From assembly GCA_002305715.1 (NCBI GenBank), contig DBQD01000073.1, positions 1-9,568 of the forward strand: a stretch of 9,568 bases of DNA, in the 5' to 3' direction. The position numbers and the translations under genes are program-made. Source of the DNA: Proteiniphilum sp. UBA1403 (GTDB lineage: Bacteria; Bacteroidota; Bacteroidia; Bacteroidales; Dysgonomonadaceae). This document shows, piece after piece, positions 1-7,420 of this stretch; the first letter of the stretch is position 1; each line of letters opens with the position of its first letter. The notes under the pieces were generated by a model. It made no database searches, was not told the DNA's origin, and saw nothing but the letters and a program-made list of their open reading frames with translations.

Positions 1-5
1 GGTGC

Positions 6-13
6 TATATTTG
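6..13 (+). promoter_or_regulatory. Candidate Bacteroidota -7 promoter element (TATATTTG)
   Basis: The octamer TATATTTG matches the Bacteroidota primary sigma factor -7 consensus TAnnTTTG exactly. It lies 55 bases before the SusC start codon, which would give an AT-rich leader of roughly 50 bases. The partner -33 TTTG element would fall upstream of base 1, so it cannot be checked here. The octamer consensus has only six fixed positions and could match by chance in AT-rich DNA, hence moderate confidence. Confidence 0.45.
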
Positions 14-68
14 TTGAGTGCTACAAATTTTTTAAATTATATAAACTAATAACTGAAAAATCGTTGAC

Positions 69-3000
69 ATGAAGATTGTTAATTTTTGTAGATTAATTGG
101 TGCCTGCCTACTCTCCCTTTTTTTTAGCCTGGGAGTTTCTGCACAGGTCACCCGAACCGTGAAGGGCGTTGTTTCGGACGGAAATGAACCTCTTGCAGGT
201 GTTTCTGTGATTGAAATCGGTACGTTGAATGGCACATCGACCGATGTGGATGGAACTTTTAGCCTTACCGTGAGAGAAGGTGCCAAGTTGGAGATCTCTT
301 TCATTGGTTTTGCTACACAAGAAGTGTCGGTTATCCCCGGCAAGACGGAGTATGTCATTACATTGAAAGAGGATGATGTGTGGCTCAATGAAGTGGTGGT
401 GGTTGGTTATGGTGTGCAGCAGAAGAAGCTGGTGACCGGTGCTACGCTGCAGGTGAAGGGCGAAGATGTGGAGCGACTAAATACGACCAGTGTGCTGGGT
501 GCTCTGCAGAGCCAGACGCCGGGCGTGTACATCACCCAGAGCTCCGGTCAGGTAGGTGAAAGCTACCGTATTAACATCCGCGGCTTGGGTACCGCCTCGA
601 GCAACGAACCGTTGTATGTAATTGATGGGGTGCCGGGTGGTTCAATCAACTCGCTCAATCCGAGTGATATTGAGTCGATCGACATATTGAAGGATGCCGC
701 TTCGGCCGCAATCTATGGTGCTCGTGCGGCCAACGGGGTTTTACTGGTGACTACCAAGCAGGGTAAAGCCGGTAAGACCAAGGTTTCGTATGATGGCTAT
801 ATGGGTTGGCAGAATCCAATTACCAACGGGGTACGTCCTGCCAATGCGAAGGAGTACATGAAGTTGGTGAACGATGCGTTCTTGACGCAGGACCCGACGG
901 GCGGACTGTTGTATGACTGGTCGAAGGAACTGCCGGCTGATCTGTTGGCTGCCATCAACAACGGTACATGGAATGGTACAAATTGGTTGAAGGAATCGAC
1001 GGTGGAGAATGCTCCCATCACAAGCCATGCGCTCAACCTCACAGGGGGATCGGATTACTCCCGCTTTGCGATGGGTTTCTCCTATCTGGATCAGACAGGG
1101 ACCATCGGTTATCCCGCAACGCCGAAATATAGTCGATATACTGCGCGTATCAATTCACAGCACAGCCTTTGGAAGAAAAATGGTCGCGACATCATCAGCT
1201 TTGGGGAGAATGTTGTCTTCTCGAACTACGACAGGAAGGGGGTGCAGATTGGTAGTATGTATAGCAACAATATTCGGAACTTGTTGAAGATGACTCCGCT
1301 GTTGCCGGCCTACAACAAGGATGGGGACTACTATATTTTAAAGGATATGCAGGAAAACAATTGGACGTTCGACCAGGCGGTGAACAACCCGTTGGCTCAG
1401 CTTGATTATACTCGCAACAGCCGGAATAATATCACGCGTAGATTGCAGTCGAATGCCTATTTGGAGATTTCTCCTATTAAGGATATGACCTTCCGCAGTA
1501 GCGTGGGGTATCACTTCTCACAGAACTCTTCTCGCAGTTATGTGGCAGCTTATACCCTGTCGGCAAAGACGGCAAACCCCACGGACGACGTGACACAATC
1601 GCAGTCGTGGAGCGGACAGTGGACGTTGGAGAATACGTTGAACTACAATTTCTCGTTCAACAACCATCACTTCAACACACTCCTGGGACAGTCGGTTGAA
1701 AAATGGGGATACGGGGAGAGCGTCAGCGCAAAGAACTCCTTCTCGTTGTTCCCGGGTTCATTCGACCATGCCTATATCGACAATACTCAGGGTCTCGATA
1801 CCACCAACTCGAGTATGAGCGGTGGTCCGAACACGGCAGGGAGCATCGCCTCTTTCTTTGGTCGTATTAACTACAACCACCAGGAAAAGTACCTCGCTTC
1901 GTTGGTGATGCGTGCGGATGGTTCGTCGAACTTTATGCGCGGCAACCGCTGGGGTTACTTCCCCTCTGTTTCGGCAGGATGGGTGATCACGGAGGAGGAT
2001 TTTATGGAGAAGAACTCCAATTGGTTGAACTTCCTGAAACTTCGTGGTAGCTGGGGACAGAACGGAAACTGTAACATCTCAAACTTCCAGTATCTGGCGA
2101 CCATCGCTTTCAATACGAATGCCTATTATTATGACGACAAGGGTACACCTGCTACTGCCGGTTATCCCGACCTGCTGGCGAACAAGGATGTGACCTGGGA
2201 GACGTCGGAGCAGATCGACTTGGGTTTCGATGCTCGCTTCTTGAGATCGAGGCTGGGTGTGAACTTCGACTGGTATAGGAAGATGACCAAGGACTGGTTG
2301 GTGGTGGCACCTACGTTGTTGCTTTACGGTGCAGGCGCTCCCTACATAAATGGGGGTGACGTGCGCAACCAAGGTATGGAGCTGGCATTTACCTGGAACG
2401 ACAAGATTGGAAAGGATTTCACCTATGGGGCATCGCTCAACCTGGCTCACAACGAAAATAAGGTGATGCGTATTGCCAACAGTGAAGGGATCATTCATGG
2501 TCCGGAAGCTGTAATTGCTGAGAATACCGACGAATCGTTCCGCGTGGAAGTGGGATACCCAATGGGCTACTTCTATGGATACAAGACGCTGGGGGTATTC
2601 CAAAATCAGAAACAAATTGACAAATGGTTGGCCGACGGAAATGCTGTACGCCAAGATAGTCCGAAGCCGGGGGACTTGATTTTCTTTGATGCGAATGGTG
2701 ATGGTGAGATTACAACGGAGGATAGAACCATGATTGGGAATCCGCATCCGAAATATACGGGTAGCCTTAACTTCAACGCTTCCTACAAGGGTTTCGATAT
2801 TTCGTTGACAACCTACGGTGCGTTTGGCATGCAGATCCTGAAATCGTATCGTTCTTTCTCGGATACGCCAAACGATAACTATACCAACAAGGATATGACG
2901 AAGTATTGGAACGGCGAAGGATCGACCAATAAATATCCTGCATTTGCGCACGGTAAGAATGTGAATTTCATTGATATATCTGATATTTATGTGGAGGATG

Positions 3001-3242
3001 CCGATTATGTGAAGTTCTCAAACATTACCCTGGGTTATGACTTCTCAAAGGGTTTCAAGAAACTACCTGTTTCGAAATTACGTATGTATGTAACGGCACA
3101 GAACCTACTCACCATAACCGGTTACTCGGGTATGGACCCGGAAATTGGCTTTAGCGCCGACAGAAACTGGGCTTCCGGTATTGATGCTGGTTACTACCCA
3201 AGCTCACGCACCATATTGGTAGGTATGAATATTACATTTTAA
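69..3242 (+). CDS. SusC/RagA family TonB-dependent outer-membrane transporter
   Basis: This is a 1057-residue TonB-dependent outer-membrane transporter of the SusC/RagA family, which imports oligosaccharides or peptides handed over by its SusD partner using TonB energy. A signal peptide covers about residues 1-25, with likely cleavage at VSA-Q. A carboxypeptidase-regulatory-like beta-sandwich domain follows directly (about 29-105), so there is no STN signalling extension, and direct anti-sigma signalling is unlikely. The hinge EVVVVGYG is at 108-115. The plug domain carries the SusC hallmark ESIDILKDAASAAIYGARAA at 202-221. The remainder is a 22-strand-type beta barrel ending in the aromatic residue of NITF. 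An EF-hand-like loop, DANGDGEITTED, lies at 874-885. The length is usual for the family. The start is supported by the signal peptide immediately after it; no clear Shine-Dalgarno precedes it, as is common in this phylum. The substrate cannot be read from the sequence; the nearby GH92 gene hints at mannose-containing glycans. Confidence 0.97.
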   Translation: MKIVNFCRLIGACLLSLFFSLGVSAQVTRTVKGVVSDGNEPLAGVSVIEIGTLNGTSTDVDGTFSLTVREGAKLEISFIGFATQEVSVIPGKTEYVITLKEDDVWLNEVVVVGYGVQQKKLVTGATLQVKGEDVERLNTTSVLGALQSQTPGVYITQSSGQVGESYRINIRGLGTASSNEPLYVIDGVPGGSINSLNPSDIESIDILKDAASAAIYGARAANGVLLVTTKQGKAGKTKVSYDGYMGWQNPITNGVRPANAKEYMKLVNDAFLTQDPTGGLLYDWSKELPADLLAAINNGTWNGTNWLKESTVENAPITSHALNLTGGSDYSRFAMGFSYLDQTGTIGYPATPKYSRYTARINSQHSLWKKNGRDIISFGENVVFSNYDRKGVQIGSMYSNNIRNLLKMTPLLPAYNKDGDYYILKDMQENNWTFDQAVNNPLAQLDYTRNSRNNITRRLQSNAYLEISPIKDMTFRSSVGYHFSQNSSRSYVAAYTLSAKTANPTDDVTQSQSWSGQWTLENTLNYNFSFNNHHFNTLLGQSVEKWGYGESVSAKNSFSLFPGSFDHAYIDNTQGLDTTNSSMSGGPNTAGSIASFFGRINYNHQEKYLASLVMRADGSSNFMRGNRWGYFPSVSAGWVITEEDFMEKNSNWLNFLKLRGSWGQNGNCNISNFQYLATIAFNTNAYYYDDKGTPATAGYPDLLANKDVTWETSEQIDLGFDARFLRSRLGVNFDWYRKMTKDWLVVAPTLLLYGAGAPYINGGDVRNQGMELAFTWNDKIGKDFTYGASLNLAHNENKVMRIANSEGIIHGPEAVIAENTDESFRVEVGYPMGYFYGYKTLGVFQNQKQIDKWLADGNAVRQDSPKPGDLIFFDANGDGEITTEDRTMIGNPHPKYTGSLNFNASYKGFDISLTTYGAFGMQILKSYRSFSDTPNDNYTNKDMTKYWNGEGSTNKYPAFAHGKNVNFIDISDIYVEDADYVKFSNITLGYDFSKGFKKLPVSKLRMYVTAQNLLTITGYSGMDPEIGFSADRNWASGIDAGYYPSSRTILVGMNITF

Positions 3243-3244
3243 AC

Positions 3245-3250
3245 AGGAGG
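3245..3250 (+). promoter_or_regulatory. Strong Shine-Dalgarno (AGGAGG) for the SusD gene
   Basis: A full AGGAGG lies 7 bases before the SusD ATG, within the 15-base gap after the SusC stop codon. It fixes the SusD start. Canonical Shine-Dalgarno sites are uncommon in Bacteroidota, and none is evident before the other three genes here. The short gap suggests that SusD is translated from the SusC transcript, possibly with ribosome re-initiation. Confidence 0.75.
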
Positions 3251-3257
3251 AAAAACC

Positions 3258-4958
3258 ATGATATACAAATTTAAACCATTATTTGCCGCCCTGCTTCTGC
3301 TGTTTGTGATGGCAGGTTGTGAAGATTTCCTTGATACGGAAAGCTACACCAAGAAGAATACGTCGAACTTCCCCACTACGGAGGAGGAGGCTCAAGCGAT
3401 GATTACCGGTATTTATATGACGATGAACGATCTGATTCGTGATCCGGAAGCACATCCTTTCATGATCTTTGATATTGCTAGCGACGACCGCCTGGGGGGT
3501 GGTAGTACCAGTAACGTGGGGGCACAGTCGATGGACCGTCTGCTGAACAACAAGATAAGCTGGCTGGAAGCGTTATGGCAGGCTCGCTATGCGGGGATAT
3601 ACAGAGCAAACAATGCTATTGAAACGCTCGATAATATTCAGTCGTGGAGCAGCGACAAGGTGAAGTCGCGTCTGCTTGCTGAGACGCACTTCCTGCGTGC
3701 GTACTTCTATTTCGACCTGATTCAAGTGTTTGGTCAGGTGCCATTGAAACTATCTACCGTACCGGAGAACTTGCCAAAGAATACGGCCGACGAGGTGTAT
3801 GAGCAGATTGCGTATGACCTGGAGGAGGCTATCAAGTTGTTCCCCAACGATGCGTTCCCCAACTACGGTAAAGGAAAGGCTTCGAAATGGGCTGCTGAGG
3901 CGCTGATGGCGCGTGTATATCTTTTCTATACCGGCTTCTACAAGAAGAGCTCACTGCCGATTGCTGGTGGTGGGGAGGTGACAAAGCAGAGGGTGATTGG
4001 GTATGTGGAAGATTGTATCAACAACAGCGGTCACTCGCTGGTGAGCGACCAACGGAACATTTGGCCCTATACAAACCCCTATACCGGTAAGGACTACCAG
4101 TATGTGAAGGATAACGGCCTTCTATGGGAGGGTGACAACTGCAAGGAGACACTCTTTGCGATGAAGTTCTCCAACTCGGGTGTGAATGGTTACTTTAACC
4201 GTATTGTGGAGTATTATAATCCGCGTCTCTCGGGTGCTTCTTGCTTCCCATTTGTGCCGCAAGGGTACTCGAACGGACCGGTGAGCACGACGCTTTGGAA
4301 CGATTGGCAGAGCGACCCGGACTATGTGGGCGACTACCGCCGGGTGGGCTCCATCTGTTACGAACCGGATGAGATTCCAAACTATGCGGGCGACAAGACC
4401 AAGGAGGTGGAAAAGACTCGTCTCTGGGCGAAGAAATACCTGGGTGTGGGGGCGTATGATGGTAATAACCTGATTCAGACTGTTAGCTACTTCTATGGTG
4501 GACCAAACAACCGCCAGCAAGGTTTGAATAACGACCTAATCTTGATTCGTATGGCTGATGTCTATCTGATGCACTCGGAGTTGACAGAAACCAATACTTA
4601 CCTGAATAAGGTGCGTGAACGTGCGAAATTGCCGGCTGTGGCTTATTCGCTGAATGCTATCAAGAAGGAGCGCCGCTTCGAACTCTGCTTTGAGGGACTG
4701 CGATGGAACGACTTGCGCCGTTGGGGTGATGTGCAGGAAATTGTGAAGAACCAGGAGGGTGTGGATATCACCAACCGTGGGGTGGTTGGTAAGTATACCT
4801 TCGGATCGACCGACTTCATGACGCGCTACCAACAGACCGGTGGTGGTTTCTGGAAGATACCCGATTCTCAGGTTATCTTGTCGGAAGGGGTGCTGGAACA
4901 GAACCCGGGATGGGAAGAGACCTATAACTTCAATACGCTTCCCTACTATGCAAATTAA
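3258..4958 (+). CDS. SusD/RagB family surface nutrient-binding lipoprotein
   Basis: This 566-residue protein is a SusD/RagB-type lipoprotein that forms the lid of the SusC transporter and binds the incoming glycan or peptide at the cell surface. The signal peptide ends in a lipobox, VMAGC, with the lipidated Cys at 21. The residues just after it (EDF) are acidic, in line with the surface-export signal of Bacteroidota lipoproteins. The N-terminal SusD-like region includes a TPR-type helix with YRANNAIETL at 115-124. The C-terminal SusD domain contains ILIRMADVYLMHSE at 428-441 and KKERRFELCFEGLRWNDLRR at 469-488, both typical of the family. The loop between helices after HSEL (442-447) is short compared with many SusD proteins. 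The gene starts 15 bases after the SusC gene with a strong ribosome binding site, so the two form one operon. Ligand unknown; no glycosidase gene follows on this strand before the terminator. Confidence 0.96.
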   Translation: MIYKFKPLFAALLLLFVMAGCEDFLDTESYTKKNTSNFPTTEEEAQAMITGIYMTMNDLIRDPEAHPFMIFDIASDDRLGGGSTSNVGAQSMDRLLNNKISWLEALWQARYAGIYRANNAIETLDNIQSWSSDKVKSRLLAETHFLRAYFYFDLIQVFGQVPLKLSTVPENLPKNTADEVYEQIAYDLEEAIKLFPNDAFPNYGKGKASKWAAEALMARVYLFYTGFYKKSSLPIAGGGEVTKQRVIGYVEDCINNSGHSLVSDQRNIWPYTNPYTGKDYQYVKDNGLLWEGDNCKETLFAMKFSNSGVNGYFNRIVEYYNPRLSGASCFPFVPQGYSNGPVSTTLWNDWQSDPDYVGDYRRVGSICYEPDEIPNYAGDKTKEVEKTRLWAKKYLGVGAYDGNNLIQTVSYFYGGPNNRQQGLNNDLILIRMADVYLMHSELTETNTYLNKVRERAKLPAVAYSLNAIKKERRFELCFEGLRWNDLRRWGDVQEIVKNQEGVDITNRGVVGKYTFGSTDFMTRYQQTGGGFWKIPDSQVILSEGVLEQNPGWEETYNFNTLPYYAN

Positions 4959-4968
4959 TCTGTTAAAC

Positions 4969-5037
4969 AGTTGCGCTCAATATGATACACAAATTGCATC
5001 TAAAAAGTTGCACTCAATATGATACACAAATTGCATC
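4969..5037 (+). repeat. 37-base-period direct repeat, two copies
   Basis: Two 32-base copies, 4969-5000 and 5006-5037, differ at one position only (G at 4975 versus A at 5012) and are separated by 5 bases. Each copy contains CTCAATATGATACACAAATT flanked by TTGC motifs. The repeat begins 11 bases after the SusD stop codon, so it lies in the 3' untranslated region of the SusCD transcript. The end of copy two also forms an inverted repeat, ATTGCA (5030-5035) with TGCAAT (5044-5049). No function can be assigned: it may be a regulator site, an RNA element, or a local duplication. Confidence 0.9.
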
Positions 5038-5058
5038 ATGTTGTGCAATGTTTACAAC

Positions 5059-5108
5059 AAAACGTTCATAATCTCTACAAAACGTTTGATCTTATAAAAC
5101 GTTTGATC
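5059..5108. repeat. Cluster of AAAACGTT repeats
   Basis: AAAACGTT occurs three times, at 5059-5066, 5079-5086 and 5096-5103. The second and third copies extend to the identical 13-mer AAAACGTTTGATC (5079-5091 and 5096-5108). The core AAACGTTT in those two copies is a perfect 8-base palindrome. The copies start 20 and 17 bases apart and lie between the 37-base repeat and the terminator hairpin, in the 3' untranslated region shared by the convergent genes. Possible roles are protein-binding sites or part of a 3' RNA structure; neither can be shown here. Confidence 0.7.
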
Positions 5109-5116
5109 CGATAAAG

Positions 5117-5141
5117 AAAGCCCGGTTTGATGCCGGGCTTT
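5117..5141. terminator. Bidirectional intrinsic terminator between SusD and GH92 genes
   Basis: AAAGCCCGG (5117-5125) pairs perfectly with CCGGGCTTT (5133-5141) around a 7-base loop, TTTGATG, giving a 9-base-pair GC-rich stem. On the plus strand it runs into TTTT; on the minus strand the stem continues into CTTTCTTTATC. It lies 158 bases after the SusD stop and 34 bases beyond the GH92 stop, between convergent genes, so it can end both transcripts. The U-tracts are short but adequate for a Rho-independent terminator. Confidence 0.85.
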
Positions 5142-5175
5142 TCGATAGTTGTGTAGTTTGATTCTGTATGTCCTA

Positions 5176-7386
5176 TTAACGTTTTGGTTTATCGGACATG
5201 TAAAACAGGAGGTTGCCACCACCCATGATGTCGGCATAGGTGATGTATTTTTTCTCGTAGGGTTTTCCGTTCCACTCTATTTTTTCGACATAGAGGTTGC
5301 TTGGAGAGAGGTTCTTTGCCTCAACAGTGAAGGTTTTTCCTTCGGCTAGCTTGAGGGTGACCTTTGGTAGTTGTGGTGCACCAAAGACGAATTCTCCGCT
5401 GACCGGATTCATGGGGTAGAAGCCCATGGCGGAAAAGAGGTACCAGGCGGACATCTGACCGCAGTCGTCGTTGCCAATGAGCCCGTCGGGTTTGTTCTTG
5501 TAGAAGTCGGTGGTGATCTGACGGACAAGTCGTTGTGTCTCTTCGGGGCGATCAAGATAGCTGTAGATGTAGGCTACGTGGTGACTCGGTTCGTTGCCGT
5601 GTGCATACTGGCCAATGAGGCCGGTCACATCGGAGAGTTTACCGGTGGTCTCTTGCGTGGTGTTGAAGAGATAGTCGAGCACCTTGCCGGTCTCCTCTTT
5701 ACCTCCCATCAAGTCGATGAGTCCGGGTATATCTTGCATGAGGTGCCAGGTGTACTGGAGGGCGTTGCCTTCGGTGTAGTGGCCACCCACGTTGGAGTCG
5801 GCATGTGCCAGTTGATATGGATCGAACGGCGTGAGCCAGTTGCCCTTCGAATCTTTGGGGCGCATGGCGCGTGTTTCGCTATCGAAGAGGTTTTTGTAGT
5901 ACTGCGACCGCTTGAGGAAGAATTCGTAATCTTCTGTTTTACCCAGCTTCTGTGCCATGAGGGCGGCGCAGTAGTCGTCGAATCCGCACTCGAGTGTGCG
6001 GGAGACCGATTCGGTCTTGATCAGGTCGTAAGGATAGTATCCAAAGTGATCGTATAGATTCCAGTTGGTTTTGAAATAGGTGCTCTCAGTGAGGGACTTT
6101 TTAATCTCCTGGTACACCTTCTCTGGATCGAAGCCTGTGAAGCCTTTGAGATAAGCGTCGACCACCATGGGAACGGAGTGGTTACCAACCATGGTGAAGG
6201 TCTCCTTACCCATGAGTGCCCAAATGGGGAGGTGTCCTTGTTGTTCGCTGAAGGCGGTCATGGAGTTGACCAGGTTGGAGATGATCTCCGGACTAAGGAT
6301 GGTGTACATGGGGAAGGCGGCACGGAAGGTATCCCACTGTGATAGGGTGGAGTAGTAGGTGCCGCTGGGTGATTGGGTGATTTGCTCGTTGGGGCCTACG
6401 TAGCGACCGTCGACATCGGCAATGTTGTTGGGTTGGATGTAGAGGTGGTAGAGCGAGGTGTAGAAGTTGGTCTTCTCATCGTCGGTTCCTTCTACCTGTA
6501 CGCGTGAGAGGTATTTGTTCCAGGCCTCTTTTGCTTCCTGGTAAACATTGTCGAAGTCCTTGCCGCTTGCTTCGGCTGCAAGGTTGGCTTTGGCTCCCTC
6601 GATGCCGGTGGTGGACATGGCAATCTTCATGTTGAGGGTGGTGTCATCGCCCATATCGAAGTTGAGGATATAGCGGGGGGCCTTCTCGCGCGGATCTTGG
6701 GGCTCGAGTTTCTCGGAAGAGAGAATGGGCTTGTCGAATTCAATGACAAAGTAGTAGGTGCGCTCTACCCATTCGCGGCGACGGGTGTGACCGGTGATGA
6801 TGCGGTCACTTTCGAAGTTGACTTCGTTGTCGAGGACATGGGTGTGAATGCGATCTTTCTGCCATACCAGTCCGCTTTGGAAATCGGCCAACAGATTAGC
6901 AGCCTCATCTTTGGGGTAGGTGTAACGGTGAACGGCAACATGCGGTGTGGTGGTGATCTCGACTTTCACGTTGTTTTCGGCCAGCTCCACAGTGTAGTAA
7001 CCGGGCGATGCCTTCTCAGTGGATTTGTCGAAGCTGCTGCTCAGATCGGCACGTCTCTCTCCGGAGAAGGGCTGCATGAGCAGGTCGCCCAGATCGACGC
7101 AGCCGGTACCGTTGAGTCGGTTTTGTGAAAAGCCATTGATTCGTTCATCATCGTAGAAGTATCCCGAACAATACTCCCATGTGAAGTTGCCAGTCTCGGG
7201 ACCGGGTTGCATCATGCCCAGCGGGTAGGTGGCGCCGGGGAAGGTGTGCCCCGTGAAGGCCGTGCCAATGAAGGGGTTTACATATTGGGTGAGGTCGATC
7301 TCATTAGATGGTGCGCTGGTGGTGCTTTTGTTGGTGCAGCTCAGCGTCAGCATCGTTGTGAGGAGGAAAAGGATCGTTTTTTTCAT
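5176..7386 (-). CDS. GH92 family exo-alpha-mannosidase, lipoprotein
   Basis: This 736-residue protein belongs to glycoside hydrolase family 92, calcium-dependent inverting enzymes that remove terminal alpha-mannose from N-glycans or mannans. The start at 7386 is chosen because it gives a lipoprotein signal, with lipobox LTLSC and the lipidated Cys at 17; the open frame extends a further 65 codons upstream but those overlap the transporter gene. After the signal come the N-terminal beta-sandwich motif YVNPFIGTAFTGHTFPGATY (35-54), WDTFR (351-355), LECGFDDY (465-472), HYTEGNALQY (536-545), HGNEPSHH (596-603) and GNDDCGQMSAWY (638-649). By family knowledge the Glu of the TEGN motif (E539) is the likely general acid and an Asp of GNDDCG (D640/D641) the likely base; E599 is a candidate calcium or substrate ligand. 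All are present, so the enzyme should be active. It follows the OPT gene after 34 bases with no visible promoter, suggesting cotranscription. No Shine-Dalgarno; the leader is A-rich. The linkage specificity is uncertain. Confidence 0.96.
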   Translation of the reverse strand: MKKTILFLLTTMLTLSCTNKSTTSAPSNEIDLTQYVNPFIGTAFTGHTFPGATYPLGMMQPGPETGNFTWEYCSGYFYDDERINGFSQNRLNGTGCVDLGDLLMQPFSGERRADLSSSFDKSTEKASPGYYTVELAENNVKVEITTTPHVAVHRYTYPKDEAANLLADFQSGLVWQKDRIHTHVLDNEVNFESDRIITGHTRRREWVERTYYFVIEFDKPILSSEKLEPQDPREKAPRYILNFDMGDDTTLNMKIAMSTTGIEGAKANLAAEASGKDFDNVYQEAKEAWNKYLSRVQVEGTDDEKTNFYTSLYHLYIQPNNIADVDGRYVGPNEQITQSPSGTYYSTLSQWDTFRAAFPMYTILSPEIISNLVNSMTAFSEQQGHLPIWALMGKETFTMVGNHSVPMVVDAYLKGFTGFDPEKVYQEIKKSLTESTYFKTNWNLYDHFGYYPYDLIKTESVSRTLECGFDDYCAALMAQKLGKTEDYEFFLKRSQYYKNLFDSETRAMRPKDSKGNWLTPFDPYQLAHADSNVGGHYTEGNALQYTWHLMQDIPGLIDLMGGKEETGKVLDYLFNTTQETTGKLSDVTGLIGQYAHGNEPSHHVAYIYSYLDRPEETQRLVRQITTDFYKNKPDGLIGNDDCGQMSAWYLFSAMGFYPMNPVSGEFVFGAPQLPKVTLKLAEGKTFTVEAKNLSPSNLYVEKIEWNGKPYEKKYITYADIMGGGNLLFYMSDKPKR

Positions 7387-7420
7387 ACAATTTTTTTGGA
7401 TGTTACTATGTTTTACCGTA

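Noticed and set aside
2079..2951. Long open frame (290 codons) on the minus strand inside the SusC gene
   Set aside because: It lies fully within a well-supported SusC coding region, and its translation shows no recognisable domain or signal; it is a shadow of the codon use of the real gene.
4959..5049. Remnant of an insertion sequence after SusD
   Set aside because: The repeats are direct, not inverted terminal repeats, and no transposase fragment or target-site duplication is visible.
4969..5108. CRISPR array or attachment site in the repeat-rich intergenic region
   Set aside because: There are only two copies of the 32-base unit with a 5-base gap, no spacers of usual length, no cas genes, and no integrase or tRNA nearby.
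5052..5237. Small 61-codon open frame on the minus strand across the GH92 stop and terminator
   Set aside because: It spans the terminator hairpin and repeat cluster and overlaps the GH92 end in another frame; no ribosome site or recognisable sequence supports it.
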